From positions 2,955,001 through 3,019,000 of the forward strand of contig NZ_CP077085.1 in the NCBI RefSeq assembly GCF_014268455.2: a stretch of DNA of 64,000 bases. Direction: 5' to 3'. Below are positions 36,539 to 45,542 of this stretch, piece by piece. The notes under the pieces are model-generated. The model was not told the DNA's origin, searched no databases, and saw nothing but the letters and a program-made list of their open reading frames with translations. Positions within the stretch are counted from its first letter, which is position 1; each line of letters opens with the position of its first letter. The DNA is from Pseudomonas shahriarae (GTDB lineage Bacteria > Pseudomonadota > Gammaproteobacteria > Pseudomonadales > Pseudomonadaceae). The position numbers and the translations under genes are program-made.

Positions 36539-37024
36539 ATGCCCAAACCCGTGCTTCATCTGATCTCAGGCAAGATTGCATCCGGCAAATCAACGCTGGC
36601 CAAAAGTTTGGCAGCCGAACAGTCGGCGATTCTGCTGAGTGAGGATCATTGGCTGTCACGGCTTTACCCTAATCAGATCAAGTCAGTAACCGATTACGTG
36701 CGCCTGTCGCGCCAGATTAGAGAGGTGGTGGGCCCGCTCGTCGTCGATGTGCTGAATACTGGCGTGACAGTGGTCTTGGATTTTCCCGCCAACACCCCTG
36801 AAGATCGACAATGGTTGCGCGGCCTCGCTGACTCAGCCGGGGTTGCCCATTGTGTCCACTACCTTGAGGTGGACGATGAGACCTGTCGAGGCAGGTTGCA
36901 TATCCGCAACCGCCGCGCCGACCATGAGTTTGCGGCGACAGATGCTGAGTTCGATCTGATCACTAGCTACTTTCGGGCCCCGGACGAGGATGAAGGACTC
37001 CAGATTAAAATCCACCGTCTTTGA
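36539..37024 (+). CDS. AAA_33-type P-loop kinase
   Basis: A 161-residue ATP-binding protein. Walker A is GKIASGKST at the N-terminus; VTVVLDFPANTPEDRQWLR holds a Walker-B-like aspartate, and RGRLHIRNRRADHEF is a lid segment. The size and motifs fit the small kinases of the AAA_33 family, which includes polynucleotide-kinase and zeta-toxin-like enzymes; no antitoxin is adjacent, so I do not propose a toxin. ATG 36539 is preceded by AAGGAG. It is a single gene. Confidence 0.75.
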   Translation: MPKPVLHLISGKIASGKSTLAKSLAAEQSAILLSEDHWLSRLYPNQIKSVTDYVRLSRQIREVVGPLVVDVLNTGVTVVLDFPANTPEDRQWLRGLADSAGVAHCVHYLEVDDETCRGRLHIRNRRADHEFAATDAEFDLITSYFRAPDEDEGLQIKIHRL

Positions 37025-37075
37025 CGGGTAGCGGCGCCTAGGGACGGCATCCTCCGGGGATGGCTCACATCCTCC

Positions 37076-38242
37076 TCACACCACCGCTGCCGCCACCGCC
37101 CTCGACCGCCAGGCAAACCCCAGCACCATCAACAACCCCAGCCCCGCCATTGCCGCTCCAGCCAGGGAAATCGCCGGATAACCCAACCCGGCGTTGATCA
37201 CCGCGCCGCCCAGTGCCGCACCAATCGCGTTGCCGAAGTTGAAGGCGCCAATGTTCACCGCCGAGGCCAGGTTGGGGGCGTCCTTGGCGGCTTCCATCAC
37301 GCGCATCTGCAGCGGCGGTACCAGGGCGAAGCTGGCGATGCCCCATATCAGGATGGCCACGGCAGCTGGCAACGGCCAGCGCATCAGTACGGTGAACGCC
37401 AGCAAGACGGCAATCAGCACGCTCAACGATACGATCAGGGTACGATCTATCGAGCGGTCGGCAGCCTTGCCACCCCACATGTTGCCCAGTGTGAGCCCCA
37501 CGCCGAACAGCACCAGCATCGCGGTGATGTAGGCGGTGGACGCGTGGGTCTCGCTGCTGAGGATCGGCGCGATGTAGGTGAAGACGGTAAACATGGCACC
37601 CGAGCCGACGACGGTGAGGGCCAACGCACCCAGCACCGGGCCACGGCCCAGTACGCGAATTTCGGCCATTACTCCGACGCTTGGCGGCGCCTTCAGGTTG
37701 GGCAGGGCGAACCACAATGCGGCCATGGCCACCACGCCGAGGCCGGTAATGCCCCAGAACGCGGTGCGCCAACCGAACAGTTCGCCAAACCAGGCAGCCA
37801 GCGGCACACCGCCGATGGTCGCCAGGGTGAGGCCCATAAACATTGCCGCCACCGCGCCGGCGCGTTTCTCTGGGGCGACCACGCTGGCGGCGACGATGGA
37901 GCCCACGCCAAAAAACGCGCCGTGGTTCAGTGAGGTCACCACCCTGGCGACCATGAGGCTGTAGTAATCGGTCGCCAGGGCTGACATCAGATTGCCCAGG
38001 GTGAAAATCGCCATAAGCCCTATCAGCAGGTAGCGCCGGGGAATCCTGCCGGTGGTCAGGGTCATCAGTGGCGCGCCGAGCAGTACGCCCAGGGCGTAAG
38101 CGCTCACCAACAGGCCCGCAGCAGGAATCGAAACGCCGAGGTCCGCCGCAATGCTCGGCAACATGCCCATGGGGGCGAACTCGGTAACGCCGATGCCAAA
38201 GGCACCCATGGCGAGTGCAACGAGGGGTGGATTGATACGCAT
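37076..38242 (-). CDS. MFS efflux transporter
   Basis: A 388-residue inner-membrane MFS protein with about 12 helices, close to the AraJ/YdhP sugar or drug exporters. The N-terminus ALAMGAFGIGVTEFAPMGML and the loop APLMTLTTGRIPRRYLL are characteristic. ATG 38240-38242 follows AAGGAG; the far longer open frame to 39070 is antisense to the LysR gene. It is divergent from that LysR regulator, which very likely controls it. Confidence 0.88.
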   Translation of the reverse strand: MRINPPLVALAMGAFGIGVTEFAPMGMLPSIAADLGVSIPAAGLLVSAYALGVLLGAPLMTLTTGRIPRRYLLIGLMAIFTLGNLMSALATDYYSLMVARVVTSLNHGAFFGVGSIVAASVVAPEKRAGAVAAMFMGLTLATIGGVPLAAWFGELFGWRTAFWGITGLGVVAMAALWFALPNLKAPPSVGVMAEIRVLGRGPVLGALALTVVGSGAMFTVFTYIAPILSSETHASTAYITAMLVLFGVGLTLGNMWGGKAADRSIDRTLIVSLSVLIAVLLAFTVLMRWPLPAAVAILIWGIASFALVPPLQMRVMEAAKDAPNLASAVNIGAFNFGNAIGAALGGAVINAGLGYPAISLAGAAMAGLGLLMVLGFAWRSRAVAAAVV

Positions 38243-38253
38243 GAAAGGCTCCT

Positions 38254-38300
38254 TATCTATGCCGCCAATGCTACGATCCAGCCATCTGAGGCGGTAGATA
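38254..38300. promoter_or_regulatory. Imperfect inverted repeat between MFS and LysR genes
   Basis: TATCTATGCCGCC (about 38254) and GGCGGTAGATA (about 38290) are inverted arms differing by two extra bases. They lie between the divergent starts and are candidates for the LysR binding site. Confidence 0.4.
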
Positions 38301-38336
38301 GCATTTTTGGCAATCACCTTTGCGCAAGAGGCACAA

Positions 38337-39230
38337 ATGGACTTCAACGGCAGATCCGGTGAAATGCTTGTGTTCGCCAGCGTGGCGCAGGAGGGCAGCC
38401 TCTCGGCGGCCGCCCGTGCATTGGGGCTGACACCCTCGGCGGTCAGCCGGATCATCGCGCGTACCGAACTACGCCTTGGCACCCGGCTGCTGTTGCGCAC
38501 CACTCGCGCGATCATCTTCACCGCCGAGGGCGAGGCGTTCCTGCGAGGTGCCCGACGTATTCTGTCGGACATGAACGAGATGGAAGAGGCCATCGCCGAC
38601 CAGGGCGTGCCCAGGGGCCGATTACGGGTCAGCGCCGCCCTTGGCCATGGGCGGCAGACCATCGTTCCCTTGGTGGCGGCATTCAGCGCGCAGTACCCGA
38701 ACATCGTCGTCGACCTCAACCTTGGCGACGAAGTGGTCGACATTCTTGGCGGCCAAGCCGACGTAGCAATACGCTTTGGCCATCTGCCCGACAGCCCGCT
38801 GACCGCACGCAGGCTCGGCGACACCGGTGAGGTCGTGGTGGCATCGCCCGAGTATCTACAGCGCCACGGCACCCCCCAGGAACCGGAAGACCTGCTCCGG
38901 CACAACTGCCTGGGTTTCAACTTCCGGCGTGCCGAGCCTAACTGGCCGTTCATCCGCGACGGGAAAGAATTTTCCCTGAAGGTCAGCGGCAATATCGAAT
39001 GCAGCAGCGGTGAAGCGCTGGCACAACTTGCGCGAGTCGGTGCCGGCATTGCGCGTATCGGCGAGTTCACCGTAAACGAGGATCTGCAGCGCGGCGACCT
39101 GATACCACTGCTGCAAGCCTGGAACCCCGGCGACCGGGAACCGATTCATGCGGTGTTCGTAGGCGGCTCGGCAATGCCTGCGCGGGTGCGGTTGTTTGTG
39201 GACTTTTTGCTGGAACATCATCGGATCTAG
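38337..39230 (+). CDS. LysR-family regulator
   Basis: A 297-residue regulator with the usual N-terminal winged helix (MLVFASVAQEGSLSAAARALGLTPSAVSRIIARTE) and a C-terminal co-inducer domain of the LysR substrate-binding fold (RLRVSAALGHGRQTIVPLV). ATG 38337 has GAGG seven bases upstream; the frame extends to TTG 38307 but that start has no support. It is divergent from the MFS transporter. Confidence 0.88.
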   Translation: MDFNGRSGEMLVFASVAQEGSLSAAARALGLTPSAVSRIIARTELRLGTRLLLRTTRAIIFTAEGEAFLRGARRILSDMNEMEEAIADQGVPRGRLRVSAALGHGRQTIVPLVAAFSAQYPNIVVDLNLGDEVVDILGGQADVAIRFGHLPDSPLTARRLGDTGEVVVASPEYLQRHGTPQEPEDLLRHNCLGFNFRRAEPNWPFIRDGKEFSLKVSGNIECSSGEALAQLARVGAGIARIGEFTVNEDLQRGDLIPLLQAWNPGDREPIHAVFVGGSAMPARVRLFVDFLLEHHRI

Positions 39231-39586
39231 GCGGTGGTGGCAGATCAGCTTTCCGGGGGAGGGGGCGCGGAGGGGCAAGTAGTGAAAAACGCGGTAGTGT
39301 GGTCTGCCTGATGGGAGCAATGGGATGGGTGTCTGGCCTGCAGGTTGTGAATGGGCTTGATTGGTTGAAGGCTATTTGTGGGGGGCGGCTTGCGACCCAT
39401 AGATGCCGCTGGAGACCAGAAGAAATCGGCCATTAGCCCATTGAGTGTCTACAAAATCAGAAGCGACTCACTTCGAGGCGATGGAGTGACGAAAAAGGTC
39501 GACTCTTCCATCGTTTTTCCTTCAGCGTTCGTATGCGCCCTCTATTCAAGAAAGAGGGCGCAAATGAGTCGTTGCTCTTTTGAGGG
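39231..39586. other. Intergenic region between convergent genes
   Basis: A 356-base gap between the stops of the LysR gene and of the hydrolase gene. The short frame at 39378-39656 runs into the hydrolase and shows no family. The only clear structure is the hairpin at 39534-39562. Confidence 0.35.
39534..39562 (-). terminator. Hairpin downstream of the hydrolase gene
   Basis: TGCGCCCTCT (39534-39543) pairs perfectly with AGAGGGCGCA (39553-39562) around nine bases, 25 bases beyond the hydrolase stop on the minus strand. No T-run follows, so it is a likely but imperfect terminator. Confidence 0.5.
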
Positions 39587-40531
39587 TCAGCTTGCAGACG
39601 TCTTCTTTAACCAGTCCAGAATTGTCTCGGTTGTCTCTTTTGGCTTTTCTTCCTGAATCCAGTGGCCTGTGTCCAGGCTGACAACCTCGACGTTTGGCAC
39701 AAAGTCACTTAGATTTGGGGACTTTGGTATCGTATCGCGGTCCCCGTAGATCATTAGAGCGGGGTGATGAACAATCGGGTCAACGCCCGCCAAGAGATGC
39801 CAGTTGCGGTCCAGATTTCGATACCAGTTGATGCTGCTCGTGAAGCCAGAGATCTCAAACGCGGCGTCGAGGACAGACAAATCGGTATCTGTCATGAGCG
39901 GCTCTCCGGTATCAGCCTCAGCCTCAGCCAAGTTGATCATTGCCATTCCTAGTTCTGGTGCTTGTGTTTGTTCGTTCTTGCGATACAGATTTCGAAGGAA
40001 CTGTTGCCTGTTTTGATCCAGGATCGCATCCGCCACTCCGGGGTACCGATTGAAATGCACCATGTAGTTATCAGGCCCCATGAAGCTTTCAATCAACTCC
40101 ACCCACGGGATGTCACCCCGTTCCTGATACGGAAGTGCGAGCGCGATGAGCTTGCTCACTCGGTTTGGATGCAGTAGCGCCGTTCCCCAGACAACATTGG
40201 CGCCCCAATCATGGCCGACAAAGACGGCATCGTCGTATCCGAAGTGATCAAGCAGCGCGACAAGGTCGCCAGTCAAATGCGCGAGGTCATATGCGGTCAC
40301 ATCAGTCGGCCGTGCAGAATTGCCATACCCACGCTGGTTCGGCACGATGACGTGATAGCCAGCGGTCGCAAGCGCTGGCAATTGATACCGCCAGCAAAAG
40401 GCATGCGCCGGCCAGCCGTGACAAAGTACGATCGGGTTTCCAAAGTTTTCTTTTCCGGCTTCAAACACTTCCAATTCAACACCGTTTACCGAGATCAAGG
40501 TGGGCTGGGGAAAGCCGTTGGAGGTAAGCAT
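39587..40531 (-). CDS. Alpha/beta hydrolase, epoxide-hydrolase-like
   Basis: A 314-residue cytosolic alpha/beta-hydrolase. The oxyanion motif is HGWPAHAFCW (38-47), and the nucleophile is D108 in GHDWG. NWYRNLDRNW carries the tyrosine that opens the epoxide ring, YGDRDTI the acidic partner and DTGHWIQEEKP the histidine. All residues for a soluble epoxide hydrolase are present; haloalkane dehalogenase is less likely. ATG 40531 is the start. It is divergent from a YafY-type regulator across a perfect operator. Confidence 0.85.
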   Translation of the reverse strand: MLTSNGFPQPTLISVNGVELEVFEAGKENFGNPIVLCHGWPAHAFCWRYQLPALATAGYHVIVPNQRGYGNSARPTDVTAYDLAHLTGDLVALLDHFGYDDAVFVGHDWGANVVWGTALLHPNRVSKLIALALPYQERGDIPWVELIESFMGPDNYMVHFNRYPGVADAILDQNRQQFLRNLYRKNEQTQAPELGMAMINLAEAEADTGEPLMTDTDLSVLDAAFEISGFTSSINWYRNLDRNWHLLAGVDPIVHHPALMIYGDRDTIPKSPNLSDFVPNVEVVSLDTGHWIQEEKPKETTETILDWLKKTSAS

Positions 40532-40648
40532 TTATCTTCCTTTTGGGTTTGGATGGGCGACCAGGTAGCGGCGCAGCACTTAATGCCGGTAGGTCCGAGG
40601 GCTCGAGTCAGACATCAAGCTGGCGTCGACACTCGTAAACTATGAGGT

Positions 40649-40673
40649 AAAGGTGTCAAAATCTGACACCTTT
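40649..40673. promoter_or_regulatory. Operator of the YafY-type regulator
   Basis: AAAGGTGTCA (40649-40658) and TGACACCTTT (40664-40673) are perfect 10-base inverted arms with a 5-base centre. They sit between the divergent hydrolase and regulator genes. A TTG start at 40672 would lie inside the site, which argues for the ATG at 40693. Confidence 0.7.
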
Positions 40674-40692
40674 GATTATTGATCCAAAGAAG

Positions 40693-41424
40693 ATGAATGT
40701 TCGCCTTCGACAAGAAGCCATCATACGCAGCCTCCGTCGCAACGGATCATCAACCATTGCCGAGCTCGCAGGGCAGGTAGGGGCATCCCGCAGCACGCTG
40801 CTACGTGACATTAACGCGTTGCGAGAGCAGGGTTTTGTCATTCGCTCTGAACCTGGTCGCGGCGGCGGGCTGCAGCTTGACCCTCGTTCAGTTCAGACCG
40901 CGCCACGTTTATCAGTGATCGAGGTTTTTGCGCTTTTGATTAGCGTGGCATCTATGCGCGCGGCGGGAAATCTACCATTTTCAAGCGTTGCAGATACCGG
41001 GCTTGCAAAGATTGAAAAGGCACTGCCGTCAGACAAGATTCGGGATCTGCGGCATTTTCTGGACTGCCTGTATATTGGAGAACTTGCCCCGCAGGTGGAG
41101 AGATCCAATATCGGAACAATGGACCCTGCCTTGCTTCCGGAGTTCGAGGCAGCGTTTCTTCAGCGCCTGCATCTGCGGTTCAATTACCGCGATGCGAAAG
41201 GTGAAAGCAGCACACGTGTGGTTGAGCCGCAAGCGATGTTGATTCTGCCGCCCCTCTGGTATCTGGTGGCCTGGGATCCTGCACGTGAAGATTTCCGGCA
41301 TTTCCGCATGGACAGGATCAGAAAACCGCACTGTATCGAAGGAACGAAGTTTCGAAAGCGGAACGTCGTTTTCGATGATGGCGTCCGGCCTCTGGATAAT
41401 TCTGAATCGCCCCTGTCTTTTTAG
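40693..41424 (+). CDS. YafY/WYL-type transcriptional regulator
   Basis: A 243-residue regulator with an N-terminal HTH_11 winged helix (IIRSLRRNGSSTIAELAGQV then SRSTLLRDINALREQGF) and a C-terminal WYL-like domain (LPPLWYLVAWDPAREDFRHF). The 5' extension to TTG 40672 overlaps the operator, so I use ATG 40693. It is divergent from the epoxide-hydrolase-like gene and probably represses it. Its 3' end is 18 bases from the IS1182-type element. Confidence 0.82.
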   Translation: MNVRLRQEAIIRSLRRNGSSTIAELAGQVGASRSTLLRDINALREQGFVIRSEPGRGGGLQLDPRSVQTAPRLSVIEVFALLISVASMRAAGNLPFSSVADTGLAKIEKALPSDKIRDLRHFLDCLYIGELAPQVERSNIGTMDPALLPEFEAAFLQRLHLRFNYRDAKGESSTRVVEPQAMLILPPLWYLVAWDPAREDFRHFRMDRIRKPHCIEGTKFRKRNVVFDDGVRPLDNSESPLSF

Positions 41425-41441
41425 ACACACTGACCGCTTTA

Positions 41442-43058
41442 GGCCGATTCTGTTGAAAAAGTCGGATTTTCAGATCGCCTGAACTCAGGCACGACCACCA
41501 CCGGAGAACCTACTCACCACATTGAGTGGTTTTTCGGCCCTTCGGTGACCTTTGCTGCTCTGTTATTGGGTTAATTTGAGGTTTTTTGCTTGGTGCAGGC
41601 GCACCTATCCCGTGACTGGTGGCCCTTGAGATGAAAATTTGGCCAGCCGTCGCAGGTTCTGCACCGCAGCGGCCAGCGTGAATTCATCCGTCGCACCACT
41701 CATGCCACGTAGTCTCAGGCGATCCAATTTCAGGATGCGCTTGAGGTGGGCAAACAACATTTCGACCTTTTTACGTTCGTGGCGAGAGCGCTGATATGCC
41801 GGCGTTGCTGCAATGCGCCGAGCCACATCGCGAGCGGCTTCATGGACGCTGCGAGCGATCTTGCGGAACGAAGTGTTCGGGCAGCACTTGGCTTTCATCG
41901 GACACGTAGCGCAGTCGGTCTGCCGGGATCGGAAGATGATGGTGTTGGCTTTGGTGACATGTGAACGCTCATTCTTGAAGGCTCGCCATTCGCTGCGCAA
42001 TGGGTTGCCGGCCGGGCAGCAGTATTCCTCAGTCTCTTCATGCCAGTGGAAATCGTTGCTCGAGAAACTGTCGTTCTTGCGCTCGGTTTTGTCCCATACC
42101 GGCACATGCGGCTCGATGTCCTTTTCCTCCACCATCCAGGCCAGCATCGGCGCTGTACCGTAAGCGGTGTCGCCAATGAGGCGTTCCGGCTTGATGTCGA
42201 ACTGCGTTTCGACCCGATCAATCATCGTCTTGGTACAATCGACTTCTGCGGTTCGATGAGCCGGTGTGGGTTCCACATCCATGATCACGCCGTACTCTGT
42301 ATCGATCAGATAATTCGTGGAGTAAGCGTAGAAAGCTGGGCCTCCTGGAGCAGCGGTCCAGCGGGCTTGAGGATCAGTCAGCGACAGGCGCTTCGGTAGC
42401 GTTTCGGCCAGAGCCTCTTCATCGAGTGCCTCAAGGTACTCACGCACGGCGCGGGTGCTCAGAGATGGATCGCTCCAGTTGACCTGTTCATCTCCCGGTA
42501 CGCCGCGCTGCCGACTCGCATCTGCTTTGATAATGCTGGCGTCCACTGCAAAGCCTTCGCCCTTGACCAGACCGGCGTCCATGCAGCGACGCAGCACTTC
42601 ATTGAACAACCAGCGAAACAGATCACTGTCCCGAAAACGGCCGTGTCGATTTTTGGAAAACGTCGAGTGATTGGGTACTTCATCTTCAAGGCTCAACCGG
42701 CAGAACCAGCGATACGCCAGGTTCAAATGGGCCTCTTCGCACAACCGCCGTTCGGAGCGGATGCCATAGCAGTAGCCGACGATCAGCATGCGGATCATCA
42801 GTTCAGGATCAATCGACGGACGCCCAATCGGGCTATAGAAATCGGCGAGGTAATGGCGCAGGTCGCTCAGATCAAGACACCAATCAATGTTGCGTAGAAG
42901 GTGAGTGGCTGGGATGTGATCTTCAAGGTTGAACGAGTAAAACAGCCGCTCCTGCCCACTCGATAACTGTCCCATCATGTTGCGTGCTTCCCTGCTGGCC
43001 AATGCGGAGATTTTGCCGGAGGCCAGCCAGGGGAGCTACTTTTTCAACAGAATCGGCC
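41442..43058 (-). mobile_element. IS1182-family insertion sequence
   Basis: A 1617-base element bounded by identical 21-base inverted ends (41442-41462 and 43038-43058), each containing GATTCTGTTGAAAAAGT. It carries one intact transposase gene on the minus strand. A single extra copy of the end lies at 50446-50466. I cannot fix a target duplication: 'TTTA' precedes the left end and 'GATA' follows the right one. Confidence 0.88.
41605..42978 (-). CDS. IS1182-type DDE transposase
   Basis: A 457-residue transposase of the IS5/IS1182 superfamily. The DDE residues are in VDASIIKADAS, IGDTAYG and KKVEMLFAHLKR. The N-terminal DUF772 part (SFNLEDHIPATHLLRNIDWC) and the C-terminal zinc-like segment with CCPAGNPLRSEW and CPMKAKCCPN are typical. 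I take ATG 42976-42978 with AGGGAAG before it; TTG 43002 would add eight residues. The gene appears intact and may be active. Confidence 0.9.
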   Translation of the reverse strand: MMGQLSSGQERLFYSFNLEDHIPATHLLRNIDWCLDLSDLRHYLADFYSPIGRPSIDPELMIRMLIVGYCYGIRSERRLCEEAHLNLAYRWFCRLSLEDEVPNHSTFSKNRHGRFRDSDLFRWLFNEVLRRCMDAGLVKGEGFAVDASIIKADASRQRGVPGDEQVNWSDPSLSTRAVREYLEALDEEALAETLPKRLSLTDPQARWTAAPGGPAFYAYSTNYLIDTEYGVIMDVEPTPAHRTAEVDCTKTMIDRVETQFDIKPERLIGDTAYGTAPMLAWMVEEKDIEPHVPVWDKTERKNDSFSSNDFHWHEETEEYCCPAGNPLRSEWRAFKNERSHVTKANTIIFRSRQTDCATCPMKAKCCPNTSFRKIARSVHEAARDVARRIAATPAYQRSRHERKKVEMLFAHLKRILKLDRLRLRGMSGATDEFTLAAAVQNLRRLAKFSSQGPPVTG

Positions 43059-43208
43059 GATACCTGACAGTGACGAACGGCGACTAATGGCCGTTTTCTG
43101 CCTTTCGTGACCGGCTGAAAAGGACCAAGACGGCCGTTGGCCAGGAGCATAGGCTGGAGATGTCTCCGGTGCAGGGGGCAGTCCAAAGCAGCCAACGGGT
43201 TGTCTAGT
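43059..43208. other. Non-coding sequence at the IS right flank
   Basis: About 150 bases between the IS end and the HEPN-like relic. It includes the palindromic GACGAACGGCGACTAATGGCCG area and no coding signal; this is the junction where an upstream gene part was lost. Confidence 0.35.
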
Positions 43209-43436
43209 ACATCTGGGGCGATTCAGAACGTGCCGAAGAAGATCGAACGGCTGAGGGCGCTTGGGTTGTTGGCGCCAAGTCTCTTGCGTAAAGTCGTCGA
43301 CATGCGAAATATTCTCGAGCACGAGTACCCAACGCCTGAGCTTAAAAATGTTGAAGATGCGTTGGATATCGCTAGCCTATTCGTGATGTCCGCTTCAGCT
43401 TTGTTCATTCCATTCGATGATGTATTGGAGTTTTAA
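43209..43436 (+). pseudogene. 5'-truncated HEPN-like fragment
   Basis: The last 70-75 codons of a gene survive, ending at TAA 43434-43436: NVPKKIERLRALGLLAPSLL then RKVVDMRNILEHEYPTPELK. The RNILEH segment fits the HEPN motif R-x4-6-H. The open frame further 5' has no sensible start and reads through unrelated DNA toward the IS. Its N-terminal half is gone, probably by IS-related deletion. Confidence 0.65.
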
Positions 43437-43653
43437 CTTCCTGACGTCGTTGTGCTCGCATAATTAATATTATGGCTGTGAACGGCTGCAATCCACCAAA
43501 AAGAGCCCGTCCAAGGTGGTGGCATCAAACTAAGCTCAAGCAAGTCTGGTGATGGGCAATACAAAGTCTCGTGGAAGATATCGAGACGCCTACAAAAACC
43601 AGCGAAACCAAGGTAAGTTTAGCTCACTTTTTCTCGAATCTACGGAGCGGATA

Positions 43654-44091
43654 ATGAAGAATGGAAATGAAGAGTTAAGTCCGGATCTGCACGCGCAAAT
43701 AAAGAAATTCAGCAGTGACGGAGACCTACTGGCTGAGTCAGGCCGCTTTGAAGAAGCGGTAGCCCAATATAATAACGCTTGGGAATTGATCCCTTCCCCC
43801 AAAAATGATTGGGAGGCTGCAACCTGGATCTTGGCGGCTATCGCTGACGCTTGCTTCCTATCAGGGTTTACCACCTCAGCACGCGAGGCTTTGCAGTACG
43901 CAATGACGTGCCCTGGTGGTCTTGGGAACCCCTTTTTGCATCTGCGCCTTGGACAGGTTCTACTGGATGATGCGCAAAATGACCTCGCAGTAGAAGAACT
44001 TATGCGTGCATACATGGGAGCTGGCCCAGAGATTTTCGCTGCAGAGGACGCCCGTTACCTGAACTTTCTCAAGACACGTGCTGATCTTTGA
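43654..44091 (+). CDS. TPR-repeat protein
   Basis: A 145-residue soluble protein with tetratricopeptide-like helices: DGDLLAESGRFEEAVAQYNN, NDWEAATWILAAIADACFLS and LGQVLLDDAQNDLAVEELMR. Such small TPR proteins often sit as orphan immunity genes or adaptors. I chose ATG 43654 with GGAG nine bases upstream; the frame is open to 43549. The neighbouring 5' gene is truncated, so any partner may be lost. Function unknown. Confidence 0.7.
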   Translation: MKNGNEELSPDLHAQIKKFSSDGDLLAESGRFEEAVAQYNNAWELIPSPKNDWEAATWILAAIADACFLSGFTTSAREALQYAMTCPGGLGNPFLHLRLGQVLLDDAQNDLAVEELMRAYMGAGPEIFAAEDARYLNFLKTRADL

Positions 44092-44227
44092 CAATAACGT
44101 AATCATCAGGTCCTGCATTTACATTCAGGCTTCTCTGAGCCGCGCCTTCTTCTGTAGACGCCTTCAGGCTTCAAAGAGGGCTCCTAACCCTGCGTAACAG
44201 TCCGCTTTTGGCCGATAGCCGAAAAAC

Positions 44228-44665
44228 TTAGAGGTTTGTGATCAGCACGATGTGGGTCGCGTCAGCGTCTTCTGTTCGAATGAAGCCGCAGCGCAGGTAA
44301 AAAGTGCTCCCATCGGGGGTATCGGTGTAGAGACGCACACTTTCAAAATGCAATGCGGCGTGGGCAAGCAACGCGCTAACCAATCTCCGGCCAACCTGTT
44401 GCCCACGTGATAACGGCGCCACATACACACGTCGCAGCCTTCCCGTACGGTCATGCGTGAACGGATCAACAGACAGACCTCCAATGCCTACAAGCTGCTG
44501 GTTCAGATACGCTGCCATGAGGCATTCGCCAGGCCCATCGAAGCGATTGGTGCCTGACTGCCATTCTGAAGTCAGTCGGGTGAGAAACCTGAAGCCTTCT
44601 GCAACCGCGGTTTTCTCAAGGTCGAGGATTTGTGGCGGCAGATGCGTGATCCGTTGAATTTCCAT
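44228..44665 (-). CDS. GNAT acetyltransferase
   Basis: A 145-residue GNAT-family acyltransferase. The acetyl-CoA loop is GRLRRVYVAPLSRGQQVGRRLVSAL, with RxxGxG spacing, and GSTFYLRCGFIRTE is motif B. The substrate is unknown. ATG 44663-44665 is used; the frame extends to TTG 44674. It stands alone between the TPR and DJ-1 genes. Confidence 0.82.
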   Translation of the reverse strand: MEIQRITHLPPQILDLEKTAVAEGFRFLTRLTSEWQSGTNRFDGPGECLMAAYLNQQLVGIGGLSVDPFTHDRTGRLRRVYVAPLSRGQQVGRRLVSALLAHAALHFESVRLYTDTPDGSTFYLRCGFIRTEDADATHIVLITNL

Positions 44666-44828
44666 TGAGGTCAATTCTCTCTGATCGGGCGCGAAACCCT
44701 TCTGAGTTCTCTGGGGATCTTGATGTGTGGGCCGTGGGTACGCCAGTGGCAGCTATCGACCCCTAGCTGCCCTTGATGTATGTGTGTCGTCGCCATATGT
44801 TATTGGTATTCATGGAGGATTCTGACTG

Positions 44829-45398
44829 ATGGCACGTGTGGGATTGATACTGACACCCGGTTTTGCGGACTGGGAATACGCTTTCATTGCTGGAACTGCG
44901 TCTCCGTTTTACGGGATCGACGTCAGGTTTTTCGCTTCTGCTACGGGGCAGTTTCGCTCGCAGGGTGGATTGGCGGTAACGGTCGAGAGCAGTTTGCAAC
45001 AATGTCTGGACTGGAAACCGGACGTTGTAGTCGTGATTGGAGGAATGGTCTGGGAACGTGCAGAAGCACCTGATATCCGAGAGTTTCTTCATGCTAGTCG
45101 TGCAAGTGGAGCGACAATTGCCGGTATCTGTGGGGGAACGCTGGCACTTGCCAGGGCCAGCCTTCTCGACACCGTTCCTCATACCTCGAACAGCGCCGAT
45201 TTCCTGCAACAGAATGCCATGGGTTATGAGGGGGGCACGCTTTATCGAAGCAGCCCAGTAGCTGTGGTTGCAGACCGCATCATAACTGCTCCAGGCCCTG
45301 CACCCGTTAGCTTCACCTGCGCAGTGTTCGAAGCTGCCGGGCTATCTTCCGAGACCACTTCTCAATTCAGATCAATGTTGGCAGCGGAACATCGGTGA
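44829..45398 (+). CDS. DJ-1/PfpI-family protein
   Basis: A 189-residue member of the class I glutamine amidotransferase-like superfamily. The nucleophile elbow is AGICGGTLALA with its cysteine near residue 100, and the acidic partner is E16-E17 in DWEYAFIAG. This group includes PfpI-like proteases/chaperones and sensor-type GATase domains; the reaction is not known. ATG 44829 has GGAGG ten bases upstream. Confidence 0.85.
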   Translation: MARVGLILTPGFADWEYAFIAGTASPFYGIDVRFFASATGQFRSQGGLAVTVESSLQQCLDWKPDVVVVIGGMVWERAEAPDIREFLHASRASGATIAGICGGTLALARASLLDTVPHTSNSADFLQQNAMGYEGGTLYRSSPVAVVADRIITAPGPAPVSFTCAVFEAAGLSSETTSQFRSMLAAEHR

Positions 45399-45542
45399 CT
45401 GCGTCGCGCCAAGGAGTTTCTAATACAAAATCCTCGGTGTAGCATCTTGTCGATGCTCGTCTGCGGTAGCCGAGGGTGGGGTTCAGCGTGTCAGGTCTGA
45501 TCAACTGCAGAGTGAGCGGACACGGCTGAACGCCCCGTAACC

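Noticed and set aside
36539..37024. Zeta-toxin of a toxin-antitoxin pair
   Set aside because: Only the P-loop kinase motif is shared; no antitoxin gene is adjacent.
38243..39070. N-terminal extension of the MFS frame
   Set aside because: It is antisense to the divergent LysR gene; the helix-rich protein starts at 38242 with AAGGAG.
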